Made by a program: the position numbers and the translations under genes. 64,000 bases of DNA from an uncultured Bacteroidales bacterium (GTDB taxonomy: Bacteria; Bacteroidota; Bacteroidia; Bacteroidales; Paludibacteraceae): the NCBI GenBank assembly GCA_902798385.1, contig CADBWK010000012.1, forward strand, positions 1 through 64,000. The letters run 5' to 3'. The notes under the pieces were generated by a model. The model did no database searches and was not told the DNA's origin. It worked only from the letters and a program-made list of their open reading frames with translations. This document shows, one piece after another, positions 24,365 through 33,304 of the stretch (positions are counted from its first letter, which is position 1; the number at the start of each line of letters is the position of its first letter).

Positions 24365-26641
24365 CTAATCTTTCTGAACGCCGTAACCGTAACCGGCACG
24401 CATACTCTTCACGCCGTTGAGCACGCATGCTACGTTATGCATACGTTTCTGCTCGATCACATTATTGATGTACTCGATCATCTCACTCGGCGTGTACTTA
24501 TATCGGCAAACGAATATGGTCATGTCCGCTACGCGATCCAACTGGTAGGTATCACTTACCAGTGCCACCGGCGCCGTATCTACGATGATATAGTCGTAGC
24601 GCTTGCGCAGTTCAGCGAACAGTTCTTCCACGCGCTCTGTCTGCAACAGCTCTGCCGGGTTCGGCGGAATGGTACCGCACGGGATGATATCCAGATTAGC
24701 ATGCTCGCCGCTCGGAACGATGATGTCGTCCAACTCCACACTCGGTTCTGCCAGATAGTCCGTCAGGTGTCCTTTCTGCTTCAAACCGAAATAGACAGCC
24801 AGCATCGGTTTGCGGATATCGAGACCCACCAGCACCACTTTCTTACCCAGCATCGCCAGCGAGAGCGCCGTGTTGGTGGATACATACGACTTACCGTCGC
24901 CGTTGATGCACGAGGTCACCAATATAACCGGCGACTTCACCTCCGACGGAATCACATAACGCAGGTTCGTTCGTATCAGGCGGAAAAGCTCTGCCGAGAC
25001 AGTCGATTCGCCTTCACGGATAGCTATATGCGCATTGCGGGAGTTCTGAACCAACTGACCCAGCAACGGGGCATGGATGCGTTGCTCAAACTCCTTCGCA
25101 TCATCGATCTTATCGTTAAACAGAAGATACAGATAGAGGATGACGGCAGGGAACATCAGACCCAGCAAGATGCATATAGCCAACAGTTTTTTCAACTTCG
25201 GCGCTCTGCTAAGTACGTCGCGTTGCGGCATATCCACGATCTTTGCCGGCATAGCCGTCGCAGCCAACATGAGTGCATTCTCTTCGCGCTTCTCATACAG
25301 GTAGATATACAAGCGCTCTTTGATCTGCTGCTGACGAACAACGCGCACATACTCGCGCTGTTGCTCCGGCGCATCCTTGATCTTGCGGTCGTACTCACGA
25401 TCACGCGCCTGCATGCTTTGTTTGCGGATCTGCAAACTCTCTCGCACCGAACTGATGGTTGCGATGACATTCTGGCGGATCGTCGTCAATTGCGAATTCA
25501 TCTGCTCGATCACGGGGTTATCTTCCGTTGCGGTACGCAAGATACGCATGCGTTGCAACTGCAGCGCATTGTACTCCGAGATACCGCTCGACAGCGAACC
25601 ATCCGTCACGCCGATATTGGCCGGAATCAGATTATTTCGCTTGGTGTCATCACGCAAGAACTCATCGATATAATCGATCAGACTCAGTTGCGTCTCTATC
25701 TCCGCGATCGCGCGCTCCTCCGTGCTGTTGGCATGCAGGAACAATTGCGCCTGCGTATTCAAATCGGCGATGTTATTCTTCTCTTTGTAGCTGGCCACCG
25801 CATTCTCCGCATCACTCAACTCCTCCGTGATGATCGCCAAACGCTCATCGATGAATGCCGCCGTATTGGTAGCAATCAGGTTCTTGTCCACGATGGCATT
25901 GAGGTTATACTGCTCGATGATTTGGTGGAGCAATGCCTTGTCGCGTGCCGGGTTGGGAGAGATTATCGACAACTTGATGATATTCGACTCCTTCTTATGT
26001 TGCGTAACACTGATGAGCTTGCGGTAACTTGCAACGACCAGTTCGCGGCGTTTATGATGTACCCGATAGGTGGTGTCCTGGCTCAACTCCCGCGTAGGAT
26101 GGATCAGCAGCGTACCAACACCGGTCTCTATCGGACTGCTCAGATCCTTCACATGCGTTGTCGAACGATTAAAGAAGCCCATCTTCGTCGTTACCTTATA
26201 GCCTTTCTTCGTCGGCTTTACTTTCACCACGAACGGGTTACTCATACCATCCTCCGTCAGGTTCAGATAATCGATATGCAGCGCCTCGTTACGGAACTCA
26301 CCTTCCCAACGCAAGCCGTTTCTCTTGGCATGATCATCCCATAAATTCAGCGCATCGATCGCCTGGTAAAGCAACCCGCGCGAACCCAGCACAACGACCT
26401 CATCCTCAGCGGCCTGATTACCCGTCAAACCTAACATCGACAGCGAATTGAGTCCACTGTCCATCGCGTCTTTGTGACGTAACATGATCGCGGCATCGGT
26501 TTTCCATGTCGGTGCCTTACGCAGGAAATACGCCATGCCCAACATCGTAAAGAAGCCCACACCGATAGCAAACCACCACCAGTGCTCTAACAATACACGC
26601 ACAATCTTGCGTACATCAATCTCACTCGTATGCTGCTCCAT
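24365..26641 (-). CDS. Polysaccharide co-polymerase and tyrosine autokinase, Wzc-like
   Basis: An inner-membrane protein that controls export and chain length of surface polysaccharide. The 758-residue product has a Wzz domain with an N-terminal transmembrane segment (WWWFAIGVGFFTMLGMAYFL), a long periplasmic coiled coil (residues about 240-430), a second membrane segment (LLAICILLGLMFPAVILYLY), and a cytoplasmic BY-kinase domain with Walker A' LVTSCINGDGKSYVSTN and VVLVGLDIRKPML. The usual C-terminal tyrosine cluster is reduced to AGYGYGVQKD. It starts 3 nt after the Wza gene, but no glycosyltransferases are near. Confidence 0.92.
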   Translation of the reverse strand: MEQHTSEIDVRKIVRVLLEHWWWFAIGVGFFTMLGMAYFLRKAPTWKTDAAIMLRHKDAMDSGLNSLSMLGLTGNQAAEDEVVVLGSRGLLYQAIDALNLWDDHAKRNGLRWEGEFRNEALHIDYLNLTEDGMSNPFVVKVKPTKKGYKVTTKMGFFNRSTTHVKDLSSPIETGVGTLLIHPTRELSQDTTYRVHHKRRELVVASYRKLISVTQHKKESNIIKLSIISPNPARDKALLHQIIEQYNLNAIVDKNLIATNTAAFIDERLAIITEELSDAENAVASYKEKNNIADLNTQAQLFLHANSTEERAIAEIETQLSLIDYIDEFLRDDTKRNNLIPANIGVTDGSLSSGISEYNALQLQRMRILRTATEDNPVIEQMNSQLTTIRQNVIATISSVRESLQIRKQSMQARDREYDRKIKDAPEQQREYVRVVRQQQIKERLYIYLYEKREENALMLAATAMPAKIVDMPQRDVLSRAPKLKKLLAICILLGLMFPAVILYLYLLFNDKIDDAKEFEQRIHAPLLGQLVQNSRNAHIAIREGESTVSAELFRLIRTNLRYVIPSEVKSPVILVTSCINGDGKSYVSTNTALSLAMLGKKVVLVGLDIRKPMLAVYFGLKQKGHLTDYLAEPSVELDDIIVPSGEHANLDIIPCGTIPPNPAELLQTERVEELFAELRKRYDYIIVDTAPVALVSDTYQLDRVADMTIFVCRYKYTPSEMIEYINNVIEQKRMHNVACVLNGVKSMRAGYGYGVQKD

Positions 26642-26643
26642 AA

Positions 26644-27456
26644 TTATTTTTTCGTTGCGTTAATAACTGTTACGATCACGGTGGCCGCACTGGCGATCGT
26701 CGAAACGGTACTCAACCACAGACCCGCATTGGCACTGTTCACTACGCGCACTTGGTTCGGCGATACGTACACCACATCGTTCTGCTGAAGGAAATAATAC
26801 GGCGACGTGATCAGGTCTGCGCTACGCAGATCCACACGCGCCATCTCGATCTTTCCTTCCACCTCACGGGTGATCAGGACATTGTCACGGCGACCGTAAG
26901 GCGTCAAGTCACCGGCTGCCGCCAAAGCTTCCAGAATCGTCAGACGACCACGACCCAGCGATACCTGCATCGGATGATTCACCTCACCCATGATCGACAC
27001 TTTGGCGCCTACCAGATTCACCTGAACGATCGGATTAAGCACTTGCTTAGACAGCAACTCCTTCACATGTTGCTCCACTTCCGGACGTCTCATACCCGCC
27101 ACGTGAACCTTACCCAGCACCGGCAATTCCACATCGCCTGCTTCGTCCACAATATAGTACATCAACATCGGGGTCGTCTGCACTTGCGTCGAACCCGGGG
27201 CTGCGAAAGCTACCGCCGGCAGGTTATACGGCGCTACCGCCTCCTTGTCCAAAGCCGAGACAAAAATCGTCAAGGCATCACCGCACCGAATAACGGTCTC
27301 ACTCTGTGCCTCAAAATGCGCATTGATCGAGTCTTCTCTCGACGGGTTCGCATCTTGCATGTAAGTCATCTTCTTCTGCGTCACACAACTCGCAGCCGAC
27401 AAAGCTACCAGCATCAACGCAAAGATTTTAATCGATTTATACATAGTCTTAGTCAT
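26644..27456 (-). CDS. Polysaccharide export outer membrane lipoprotein, Wza-like
   Basis: It forms the outer-membrane channel for exported polysaccharide. The 270-residue product is a lipoprotein (lipobox LSAASCVTQ), has the poly-export domain (IRCGDALTIFVSALDKEAVA) and an SLBB domain (VSIMGEVNHPMQVSLGRGRLTILEAL split over two motifs). The last residues form a hydrophobic helix (LSTVSTIASAATVIVTVINA). I take the ATG at 27456; an in-frame TTG 9 nt upstream is possible. It heads the operon with the Wzc-like gene and has a strong promoter divergent from the sigma-54 activator. Confidence 0.92.
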   Translation of the reverse strand: MTKTMYKSIKIFALMLVALSAASCVTQKKMTYMQDANPSREDSINAHFEAQSETVIRCGDALTIFVSALDKEAVAPYNLPAVAFAAPGSTQVQTTPMLMYYIVDEAGDVELPVLGKVHVAGMRRPEVEQHVKELLSKQVLNPIVQVNLVGAKVSIMGEVNHPMQVSLGRGRLTILEALAAAGDLTPYGRRDNVLITREVEGKIEMARVDLRSADLITSPYYFLQQNDVVYVSPNQVRVVNSANAGLWLSTVSTIASAATVIVTVINATKK

Positions 27457-27475
27457 TTTTATCAAATTAAGCGTG

Positions 27476-27507
27476 CAAAATTACAAAAAATATTTGACAT
27501 ACACAAG
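27476..27507 (-). promoter_or_regulatory. Promoter of the Wza-like gene
   Basis: On the minus strand CTTGTGTATGTC (27496-27507), 20 nt after CTTG, then TAATTTTG (27476-27483). It is divergent from the promoter at 27533-27564, with 25 nt between the two elements. Confidence 0.8.
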
Positions 27508-27532
27508 ATATTTCACTTTTTTTGTCGAATTA

Positions 27533-27564
27533 TTTGCATATATGCAAATTTTGTCGTACCTTTG
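27533..27564 (+). promoter_or_regulatory. Promoter of the sigma-54 activator gene
   Basis: TTTGCATATATGCAAA (27533-27548, a perfect 16-bp palindrome), 20 nt after its TTTG the box TACCTTTG (27557-27564). The gene starts 23 nt further on. Confidence 0.85.
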
Positions 27565-27587
27565 CATGACATTTTGTCAGGTTTATT

Positions 27588-28757
27588 ATGACGCAACAGG
27601 AATTATTAGCCATCAAACAGCGCTTTGGTATCATTGGTCAAAGTCCGCTGCTCAATAGAGATATCGAGATTGCCGTGCAGGTAGCGCGCACCGATTTGAG
27701 TGTGCTCATCACCGGAGAATCCGGTGTCGGCAAAGAGCATTTCCCGAAGATCATACATGCTTTCTCTGCCCGCAAACACGGGCCGTATTTCGCCGTTAAC
27801 TGCGGTGCTATCCCCGAAGGAACAATCGATTCGGAACTTTTCGGACACGAGAAAGGCGCCTTCACCGATGCCAAGAACGAGCATAAGGGGTATTTCGAGA
27901 TTGCCGACGGCGGTACGCTCTTCCTCGACGAAGTAGGCGAACTGCCGTTGCAAACGCAAGTACGCCTGCTGCGTGTTCTGGAGACCGGTGAGTTCATTCG
28001 CATGGGTTCCAGCCAGGTACGTAAGACCAATGTGCGCGTCGTGGCAGCGACCAATCTCAACATGCGGCAAGCGATCGACGAAGGTCGTTTCCGCGAAGAC
28101 CTGTATTACCGGCTCAACACCGTAGAGATACGTGTGCCTGCGCTGCGTGAGCGCAAAGAAGACATCCCCCTGTTATTTAGAAAATTCGCCGTCGATTTCT
28201 GCAACCGCTACCAGATGCCGCCGCTCTCGCTCAACGAGGAAGCAACTATGCTTTTGCAAAACTCATACTGGCGCGGAAACATACGCCAGCTCAAGAACCT
28301 CGCCGAGCAAATAGCCGTCATCGAGATGGATCACCAGATCAACGCCGACACCCTGCGCAAATACCTGCCGCAAGAGGAGAACCGCCAAGAGATCGTCCTC
28401 CGCAATCCTTCGCAACAGAGCGGCAAAGACTACTCGCACGAGATCGGTATCCTCTATAACATGGTGATGCAGAACAAGAAAGACCTCGAGGAACTCAAAG
28501 CGATGTTATCCCACCGGGAGACCGAGATACCGGTATTCCGGGACACCGAGCCAACGGCTCCTATCGATTTTTCCGCTTCCCGCGAGACCGAAGATATCCT
28601 TCCTGTAGAAGAGGCATCCCTCCGCATCGATGAAGGAGAGAAAGAACGCATCCAAAGAGCCCTCGAACTGTCCGGCGGTAACAGAAAGGTAGCCGCAGAG
28701 AAAGTCGGGCTGTCCGAACGAACACTATATCGCAAAATCAAGGAGTATGGTTTATAA
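27588..28757 (+). CDS. Sigma-54-interacting transcriptional activator without receiver domain
   Basis: The 389-residue product is an AAA+ activator of RpoN promoters. Walker A GESGVGKE is at residues 43-50, the sigma-54 contact loop at 90-95 reads GAFTDA and not GAFTGA, and Walker B is LFLDEVGEL. R-finger motifs follow (EGRFREDLYYRLN), and a Fis-type helix-turn-helix forms the C-terminus (GGNRKVAAEKVGLSERTLYR). No response-regulator or GAF sensor domain precedes the AAA+ core. Its end overlaps lptE by 11 nt, a pairing that is common in Bacteroidetes and hints at envelope-related control. Confidence 0.93.
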   Translation: MTQQELLAIKQRFGIIGQSPLLNRDIEIAVQVARTDLSVLITGESGVGKEHFPKIIHAFSARKHGPYFAVNCGAIPEGTIDSELFGHEKGAFTDAKNEHKGYFEIADGGTLFLDEVGELPLQTQVRLLRVLETGEFIRMGSSQVRKTNVRVVAATNLNMRQAIDEGRFREDLYYRLNTVEIRVPALRERKEDIPLLFRKFAVDFCNRYQMPPLSLNEEATMLLQNSYWRGNIRQLKNLAEQIAVIEMDHQINADTLRKYLPQEENRQEIVLRNPSQQSGKDYSHEIGILYNMVMQNKKDLEELKAMLSHRETEIPVFRDTEPTAPIDFSASRETEDILPVEEASLRIDEGEKERIQRALELSGGNRKVAAEKVGLSERTLYRKIKEYGL

Positions 28758-29319
28758 TAGTCCAAATCAGACTAACGAGACACTAACGAGAGAGAATCGG
28801 AACGTAGTTAAATGCAGGGTAATTCCTATCTGCATGTTACTTGCTTGTCTGTTTCTGAACGGCTGTTCCATCAGCTATAAATTCAACGGCGCCAACATCA
28901 ACTATCAGACCACGCATTCGATCTCTATCGCGGACTTCCCGAACAACGCTCCTATGGTCAACCCGACCCTCAGCAGCGCACTCACGGAGCATATACGCGA
29001 CCTGTTCCAACGTCAGACACGGCTCCAGATCCTGCGCAAAGGCGGAGACCTCGAACTCGAAGGAGAGATCATCGGATACGATCTCTCGCAAGGAGCCATC
29101 GGCGCCAACAGTTATGCCACGGAGAGCAAACTGACACTCCGCGTCATGGTGCATTTTACCAACAATATTAATCCCGAAGAATCGTTTGACAAGACCTACT
29201 CTGCCTACCGAACTTTTGATGCCGGTCAGATGTTGACCGATGTGCAAGACCAGTTATGCGATCTGCTCGTAACGGATATCGCAGAGAGTATTTATAACGA
29301 CACGGTGGCTAAATGGTAA
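28747..29319 (+). CDS. lptE: LptE family LPS-assembly lipoprotein
   Basis: It is the lipoprotein partner of LptD in inserting lipopolysaccharide into the outer membrane. The product (190 residues, or fewer if a later start is used) has a lipobox (ACLFLNGCSISYKFNG) and the Bacteroidetes LptE pattern: IADFPNNAPMVNPTLSSALT, then GDLELEGEIIGYD and a C-terminal helix. The ATG at 28747 overlaps the activator gene. The end is covered by a terminator stem. Confidence 0.85.
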   Translation: MVYNSPNQTNETLTRENRNVVKCRVIPICMLLACLFLNGCSISYKFNGANINYQTTHSISIADFPNNAPMVNPTLSSALTEHIRDLFQRQTRLQILRKGGDLELEGEIIGYDLSQGAIGANSYATESKLTLRVMVHFTNNINPEESFDKTYSAYRTFDAGQMLTDVQDQLCDLLVTDIAESIYNDTVAKW

Positions 29320-29332
29320 GCCACCGTTCGTT
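29303..29332 (+). terminator. Terminator overlapping the lptE stop codon
   Basis: 8-bp stem CGGTGGCT/AGCCACCG (29303-29310 and 29319-29326) then TTCGTTTTT. The left arm encodes the last residues of LptE and the stop is in the loop. It may also serve the convergent OmpA gene. Confidence 0.8.
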
Positions 29333-29333
29333 T

Positions 29334-30389
29334 TTATAATAGCACAATCTCCACACGCCGGTTCATCTGCCGATGTTCCTCCGTATCGTTCATCACGATC
29401 GGATCGCGTTCTCCCCTACCCTCGATCTCTATGCGTCCCGGAGCGACTCCGCGCTCTTCCATCTCGCGTTTCACCTCTTTGCAACGACCCTCAGACAAGA
29501 TCTGGTTCGATCGATCGGAACCGATATTATCCGTATGTCCCACGATACGAATCCGTTGGTTCGGGCGGGACAGCAAGAAACGGTGTAACTCATTCAAGGC
29601 CTGTTCAGAGGAATCCAAGATACGCGTCTTGCCCGTGGCAAAATAGATATTGTGCAGCACAAAGGATTTGACTTCGCGCGGCGACATGATCACGCCGTTG
29701 AACAGCGTCGGATCGGTGATTGTATCATGGAAAGGAAAATAATTGACAGCCGTAGCCTCTACCGTATAGAACGGAATGCGGTCATCCAACAGCACCGCCA
29801 AGACGGCATGCAAACTGTCCGATGTAGTCTGCATCACTTTGCGGCGCTCATGATTGCGCACGATCACATTGGCCGACACCGGACGACTTGTCAGCGAGTC
29901 CGTCACCGTGAAGGTCAGACGCGTCTCCGGATAGAGATAGAGCTTCACGGTATCCTCATCTTCCTTATGGTTAAACCACACGGTGTCCGAGGCGAAATAA
30001 CCGATCTTGGCACCTGCTGCCCAGTAATGTCCTACCGGCAAACCACGCTGTACGCGCGCACGCTTGGTATCGGAAGGTTTGCTCACTTTCGGTTTCTTGT
30101 TCGGCTTCGCATTTACGTCTTGCACCGTGATATGGGTCGCCGGCAAGGGTTCACCTGAACGCAGGTCGTACGCATAGACATAGAGCAAGGGCTTGCCTTC
30201 CTTGATACGCTCCTTCTTCGCCGCCTTCGCCTTCGCCGCTTTCTGCTTCTCCGCTTTCCGTTTGGCAGCCTCCCGTTTCTGCTCCATCTTAGCCTTCGCC
30301 TTCGCGCGCTTCTGCGCAGGCGTCATCGCATAGCAAGCGTCACTTGCCATGAAACACAAAAGAGCCAATATGATCCAAAAACGTTTCAT
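29334..30389 (-). CDS. OmpA family protein with Lys/Ala-rich N-terminus
   Basis: A probable peptidoglycan-linked envelope protein of 351 residues. After a signal peptide (MKRFWIILALLCFMASDACY) comes a highly charged Lys/Ala segment (residues about 25-65), then two beta-sandwich stretches that resemble carboxypeptidase-regulatory-like folds, and a C-terminal OmpA domain (RIRIVGHTDNIGSDRSNQIL; DTEEHRQMNRRVEIVLL). It has no beta-barrel. It follows the tRNA and the second OmpA gene on the same strand, after a terminator. Confidence 0.85.
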   Translation of the reverse strand: MKRFWIILALLCFMASDACYAMTPAQKRAKAKAKMEQKREAAKRKAEKQKAAKAKAAKKERIKEGKPLLYVYAYDLRSGEPLPATHITVQDVNAKPNKKPKVSKPSDTKRARVQRGLPVGHYWAAGAKIGYFASDTVWFNHKEDEDTVKLYLYPETRLTFTVTDSLTSRPVSANVIVRNHERRKVMQTTSDSLHAVLAVLLDDRIPFYTVEATAVNYFPFHDTITDPTLFNGVIMSPREVKSFVLHNIYFATGKTRILDSSEQALNELHRFLLSRPNQRIRIVGHTDNIGSDRSNQILSEGRCKEVKREMEERGVAPGRIEIEGRGERDPIVMNDTEEHRQMNRRVEIVLL

Positions 30390-30403
30390 CTTCTTTAAAA
30401 TAA

Positions 30404-30433
30404 CAGGAGAATAGTCGTGGGACTATCCTCCTG
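30404..30433 (-). terminator. Terminator after the CAT tRNA
   Basis: On the minus strand CAGGAGGATAGTC/GACTATTCTCCTG forms a 13-nt stem with one mismatch and a CCAC loop, followed by TTATTTT. It closes the transcript of the OmpA-LysM gene and tRNA. Confidence 0.8.
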
Positions 30434-30436
30434 CTG

Positions 30437-30511
30437 TGGTCCCACTTGGGCTTGAACCAAGGACCCCCTGATTATGAGTCAGGTGCTACTAACCAACTGA
30501 GCTATGGGACC
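30437..30511 (-). tRNA. tRNA with CAT anticodon (Met or Ile2)
   Basis: Acceptor stem GGTCCCA/TGGGACC, anticodon arm CCTGA-CTCATAA-TCAGG with anticodon CAT, T arm CTTGG-TTCAAGC-CCAAG, discriminator A, no encoded CCA. Elongator Met and lysidine-modified Ile2 cannot be separated by eye. The D arm (GCTCAGTTGGTTAGTAGCA) has one base more than the usual form, leaving only three good pairs. It lies 9 nt after the OmpA-LysM gene and is probably co-transcribed. Confidence 0.9.
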
Positions 30512-30520
30512 ATCACCTTA

Positions 30521-32125
30521 TCACTTCTGCTGACGGGCGTTGCTGAAGAGCACAAGACTCTCGTCTTTCGTGATCTGCATCTCTTTCTGCGTCAACTCAG
30601 GGATCATCAACGTCGTTCCGGGAACAAGCGCATTCGGATTCGAGATCTTCTCCTTATTCGCGATGTAGATGTATACCCAGCAATAGGTGTTGTTATAATA
30701 CTTACGTGCCAATCTCGACAGCGTGGTGGACTTATCGGTCGTCACCTCCTCGCTCGAGCGATGCTGATACTCGTTCACTTTCTCCGGACGAGCGCTCTCC
30801 GACAGCGGCACCGTCTGTACTTGCGGTTTATCTTCCTCCTCGATGCGGTTAGCACGCGTGTCATCCAAGTCGTGTTTCATACGCTCGAACGTAGCCTTAT
30901 CTACCAGACGGATAGCGGCACGGCGGTTCGGGCTGTACGATGCCTGACTGCGACGACCGATCACCTTACCCATACCCATCGCATACATACGGGCTGTGTC
31001 GATAGCATGCTCTGCGCTCAATTCGCCGATCACATTGTCTGCACGTTTGTCACCCAGCGCGTAGTTCAGCGATGCCGAACCCGTGTTGTCGCAATAACCG
31101 GTCACAACCGCATAGAGCGTCGTGTCTTCCGCCAATACTTCGGCTACCTGTTGGATGGTAATCAACGCCTTGTCGTTCAGGTTCGACTTGTTGTTATCGA
31201 AGTAAACGTAGTAAACACGCTTCTGCTCTTTCTCGATATGCTCACGGTAGGTCTCGCGGATGATAATCGAGTCATGCTTGATGATCACGGTGTCGTGAAC
31301 GCACTTCGGCTCGATCGCCTCTTTCTTCGCCCATGCATCCGGGTTCGAGATATTACGAACGTGCGTCTTCTTAACGCCCATCAATTTAAAGCGCATATTC
31401 AGCGTCACGTCCACGATACCGTCGTTATTCTTCGATGCCACAGCGTGCATGCCCGAATAACCACGACCGTCGATATAGTCATTGATGAAATAGTTATAGG
31501 TCGCGCGAACACCTAAAGCCAAGGTACGGTTGAGGTTAAATTCCAGACCGAGACCAGCTTGCACATACAACTCGCCGTTGTATTTATCCATGCTCATCGG
31601 GGTCTGCTCCGCCGTATGACCGCGACCGTGCTCATCATCATCCGGATAATAGATCTTACTCTTATACCAAGCGTAACCACCGCCAATAATAGCGTTGGCC
31701 GAGAAAATCTTCTTTTTAGCCTTCGGGAAGAAGAGATTCATGAAGTCCATCGACACATAGAGACCCGCTTTATGCATATGACCGTTCAGCAAGGTATCGG
31801 CGTTGTTCGCGCCCGGCTTACCGGTCACCGTGTACATGTCGTACATGTAGCTCAAGCCCAAACCCCATACCGGGTTGAACGCATACTCCAGATCCAAACC
31901 GGCATTCGGGATAGCAATCGCGTGCTTCATCTCCGAATTGAAGTCACCGTCGAAATAGTTAAAGCCCACATGAGGCGTCAAGCACCAATGAGCAAACTCT
32001 TGAGACACCTCTTCGTTCTCCTCTACCTTGTAGGGATGTGCGCCTTTTACGTCTTCACTTTTCTCCTGAGCAAACAAAGCCACGGAGAAGCACAAAAGCG
32101 ATACTATGAATAGACTTTTCTTCAT
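30521..32125 (-). CDS. OmpA family porin with C-terminal LysM domain
   Basis: The 534-residue product has a signal peptide (MKKSLFIVSLLCFSVALFAQ), an N-terminal outer-membrane beta-barrel (alternating strands such as WGLGLSYMYDMYTVTG), an OmpA peptidoglycan-binding domain (YFDNNKSNLNDKALITIQQV; YSPNRRAAIRLVD), and a C-terminal LysM motif (STTLSRLARKYYNNTYCWVY, ending ALVPGTTLMIP). Two wall-binding modules in one porin suggest strong anchoring of the outer membrane. The ATG at 32125 gives the signal peptide directly; a longer frame upstream would read through the promoter. Confidence 0.9.
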   Translation of the reverse strand: MKKSLFIVSLLCFSVALFAQEKSEDVKGAHPYKVEENEEVSQEFAHWCLTPHVGFNYFDGDFNSEMKHAIAIPNAGLDLEYAFNPVWGLGLSYMYDMYTVTGKPGANNADTLLNGHMHKAGLYVSMDFMNLFFPKAKKKIFSANAIIGGGYAWYKSKIYYPDDDEHGRGHTAEQTPMSMDKYNGELYVQAGLGLEFNLNRTLALGVRATYNYFINDYIDGRGYSGMHAVASKNNDGIVDVTLNMRFKLMGVKKTHVRNISNPDAWAKKEAIEPKCVHDTVIIKHDSIIIRETYREHIEKEQKRVYYVYFDNNKSNLNDKALITIQQVAEVLAEDTTLYAVVTGYCDNTGSASLNYALGDKRADNVIGELSAEHAIDTARMYAMGMGKVIGRRSQASYSPNRRAAIRLVDKATFERMKHDLDDTRANRIEEEDKPQVQTVPLSESARPEKVNEYQHRSSEEVTTDKSTTLSRLARKYYNNTYCWVYIYIANKEKISNPNALVPGTTLMIPELTQKEMQITKDESLVLFSNARQQK

Positions 32126-32144
32126 AATTTCACAAATCAGCGTG

Positions 32145-32176
32145 CAAAGGTACAACTTTTTTTTGACATATACAAA
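32145..32176 (-). promoter_or_regulatory. Promoter of the OmpA-LysM gene
   Basis: On the minus strand TTTGTATATGTC (32165-32176), 20 nt after TTTG, then TACCTTTG (32145-32152). Confidence 0.85.
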
Positions 32177-32211
32177 TATTTTTATAAAAAAATATCTTTT
32201 TTGTTGCAACT

Positions 32212-32243
32212 ATTGCATATATTGATTTTTTTTTGTAACTTTG
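32212..32243 (+). promoter_or_regulatory. Promoter of pta-ackA
   Basis: ATTGCATATATT (32212-32223), 20 nt after ATTG, then TAACTTTG (32236-32243), 39 nt before the pta start. Confidence 0.8.
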
Positions 32244-32282
32244 CACCGATATTTGGATAAATCAATAAAACATCAAAATAAT

Positions 32283-33281
32283 ATGGACATTTTAGAAAAA
32301 ATGATTGCGCGTGCGAAGGCTAATCCGCAGCGCATTGTGTTGCCGGAAGGTGACGAACCGCGTACGTTAGAGGCTGCCAATATCTTGCTTAGAGACAAGA
32401 TCGCGCAGCTTATTTTGATCGGCAATCCGGACAAGATTCGTCAGATGGCAGCCGAGAAAAACTATGAATTCATCAAGGACGCCAAGATCGTTGATCCGAT
32501 CAATGACCCGAAGATGCCGGAGTATGCGAACCTGCTCTTTGAGCTCCGCAAGGCAAAAGGTATGACCGAGGAGGAAGCAAAGAAGAAAGCGCAAGACCCG
32601 TTGTACTTGGGTTGCCTGATGATCAAAGCCGGTGATGCCGACGGTGAGTTGGCCGGTGCACGCGGTACGACCGCAGACACGATCCGTCCTGCTTTCCAGA
32701 TCCTCAAGACCAAACCCGGTTGCTCCATCGTCAGCGGTGCCTTCCTGATGTTCACGCCGGCAAAACACCTCGGCGAGAACGGTTTCCTGCTCTTTGCCGA
32801 CTGCGCCGTCAACCCGAATCCAGACGCAAAACAGCTCGCCGAGATCGCTATCTCTACCGCCGAGACTGCACGTGCTATCGCCGGTATCGAACCGCGCGTA
32901 GCGATGCTCTCCTTCTCGACCAAGGGTAGTGCGAAACATGAGCTCGTGGACAAGGTAGCAGAGGCTACTCGTCTTGCCAAAGAGATGGCGCCGGACGTAC
33001 AATTGGACGGTGAGTTGCAGGCTGATGCAGCCCTCATCGAGAGCGTAGCTGCCACCAAAGCACCGGGTAGCCCGGTTGCCGGCAAAGCGAACGTACTCGT
33101 CTTCCCGGATCTGCAGGCCGGTAACATCGGTTACAAACTCGTAGAGCGCTTCTCCGGTGCAGACGCTGTCGGTCCGATCCTCCAAGGTATCGCCGCTCCG
33201 GTCAATGATCTCAGCCGCGGATGCAAAGTACAAGACATTGTACAGATGGTTGTAATCACTGCCAACCAAGCAATTAAATAA
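32283..33281 (+). CDS. pta: Phosphate acetyltransferase
   Basis: Converts acetyl-CoA and phosphate to acetyl phosphate. The 332-residue product is the short single-domain form: it begins MDILEKMIARAKANPQRIVL and carries SGAFLMFTPAKHLGENG, LSFSTKGSAKHELVDKVAEA and VLVFPDLQAGNIGYK, the usual substrate-site signatures. No DRTGG or N-terminal regulatory domain is present. It is followed by ackA 23 nt later, forming the acetate and ATP-yielding operon of fermentation. Confidence 0.96.
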   Translation: MDILEKMIARAKANPQRIVLPEGDEPRTLEAANILLRDKIAQLILIGNPDKIRQMAAEKNYEFIKDAKIVDPINDPKMPEYANLLFELRKAKGMTEEEAKKKAQDPLYLGCLMIKAGDADGELAGARGTTADTIRPAFQILKTKPGCSIVSGAFLMFTPAKHLGENGFLLFADCAVNPNPDAKQLAEIAISTAETARAIAGIEPRVAMLSFSTKGSAKHELVDKVAEATRLAKEMAPDVQLDGELQADAALIESVAATKAPGSPVAGKANVLVFPDLQAGNIGYKLVERFSGADAVGPILQGIAAPVNDLSRGCKVQDIVQMVVITANQAIK

Positions 33282-33304
33282 TCATACCATAAAACACAAC
33301 ACAC

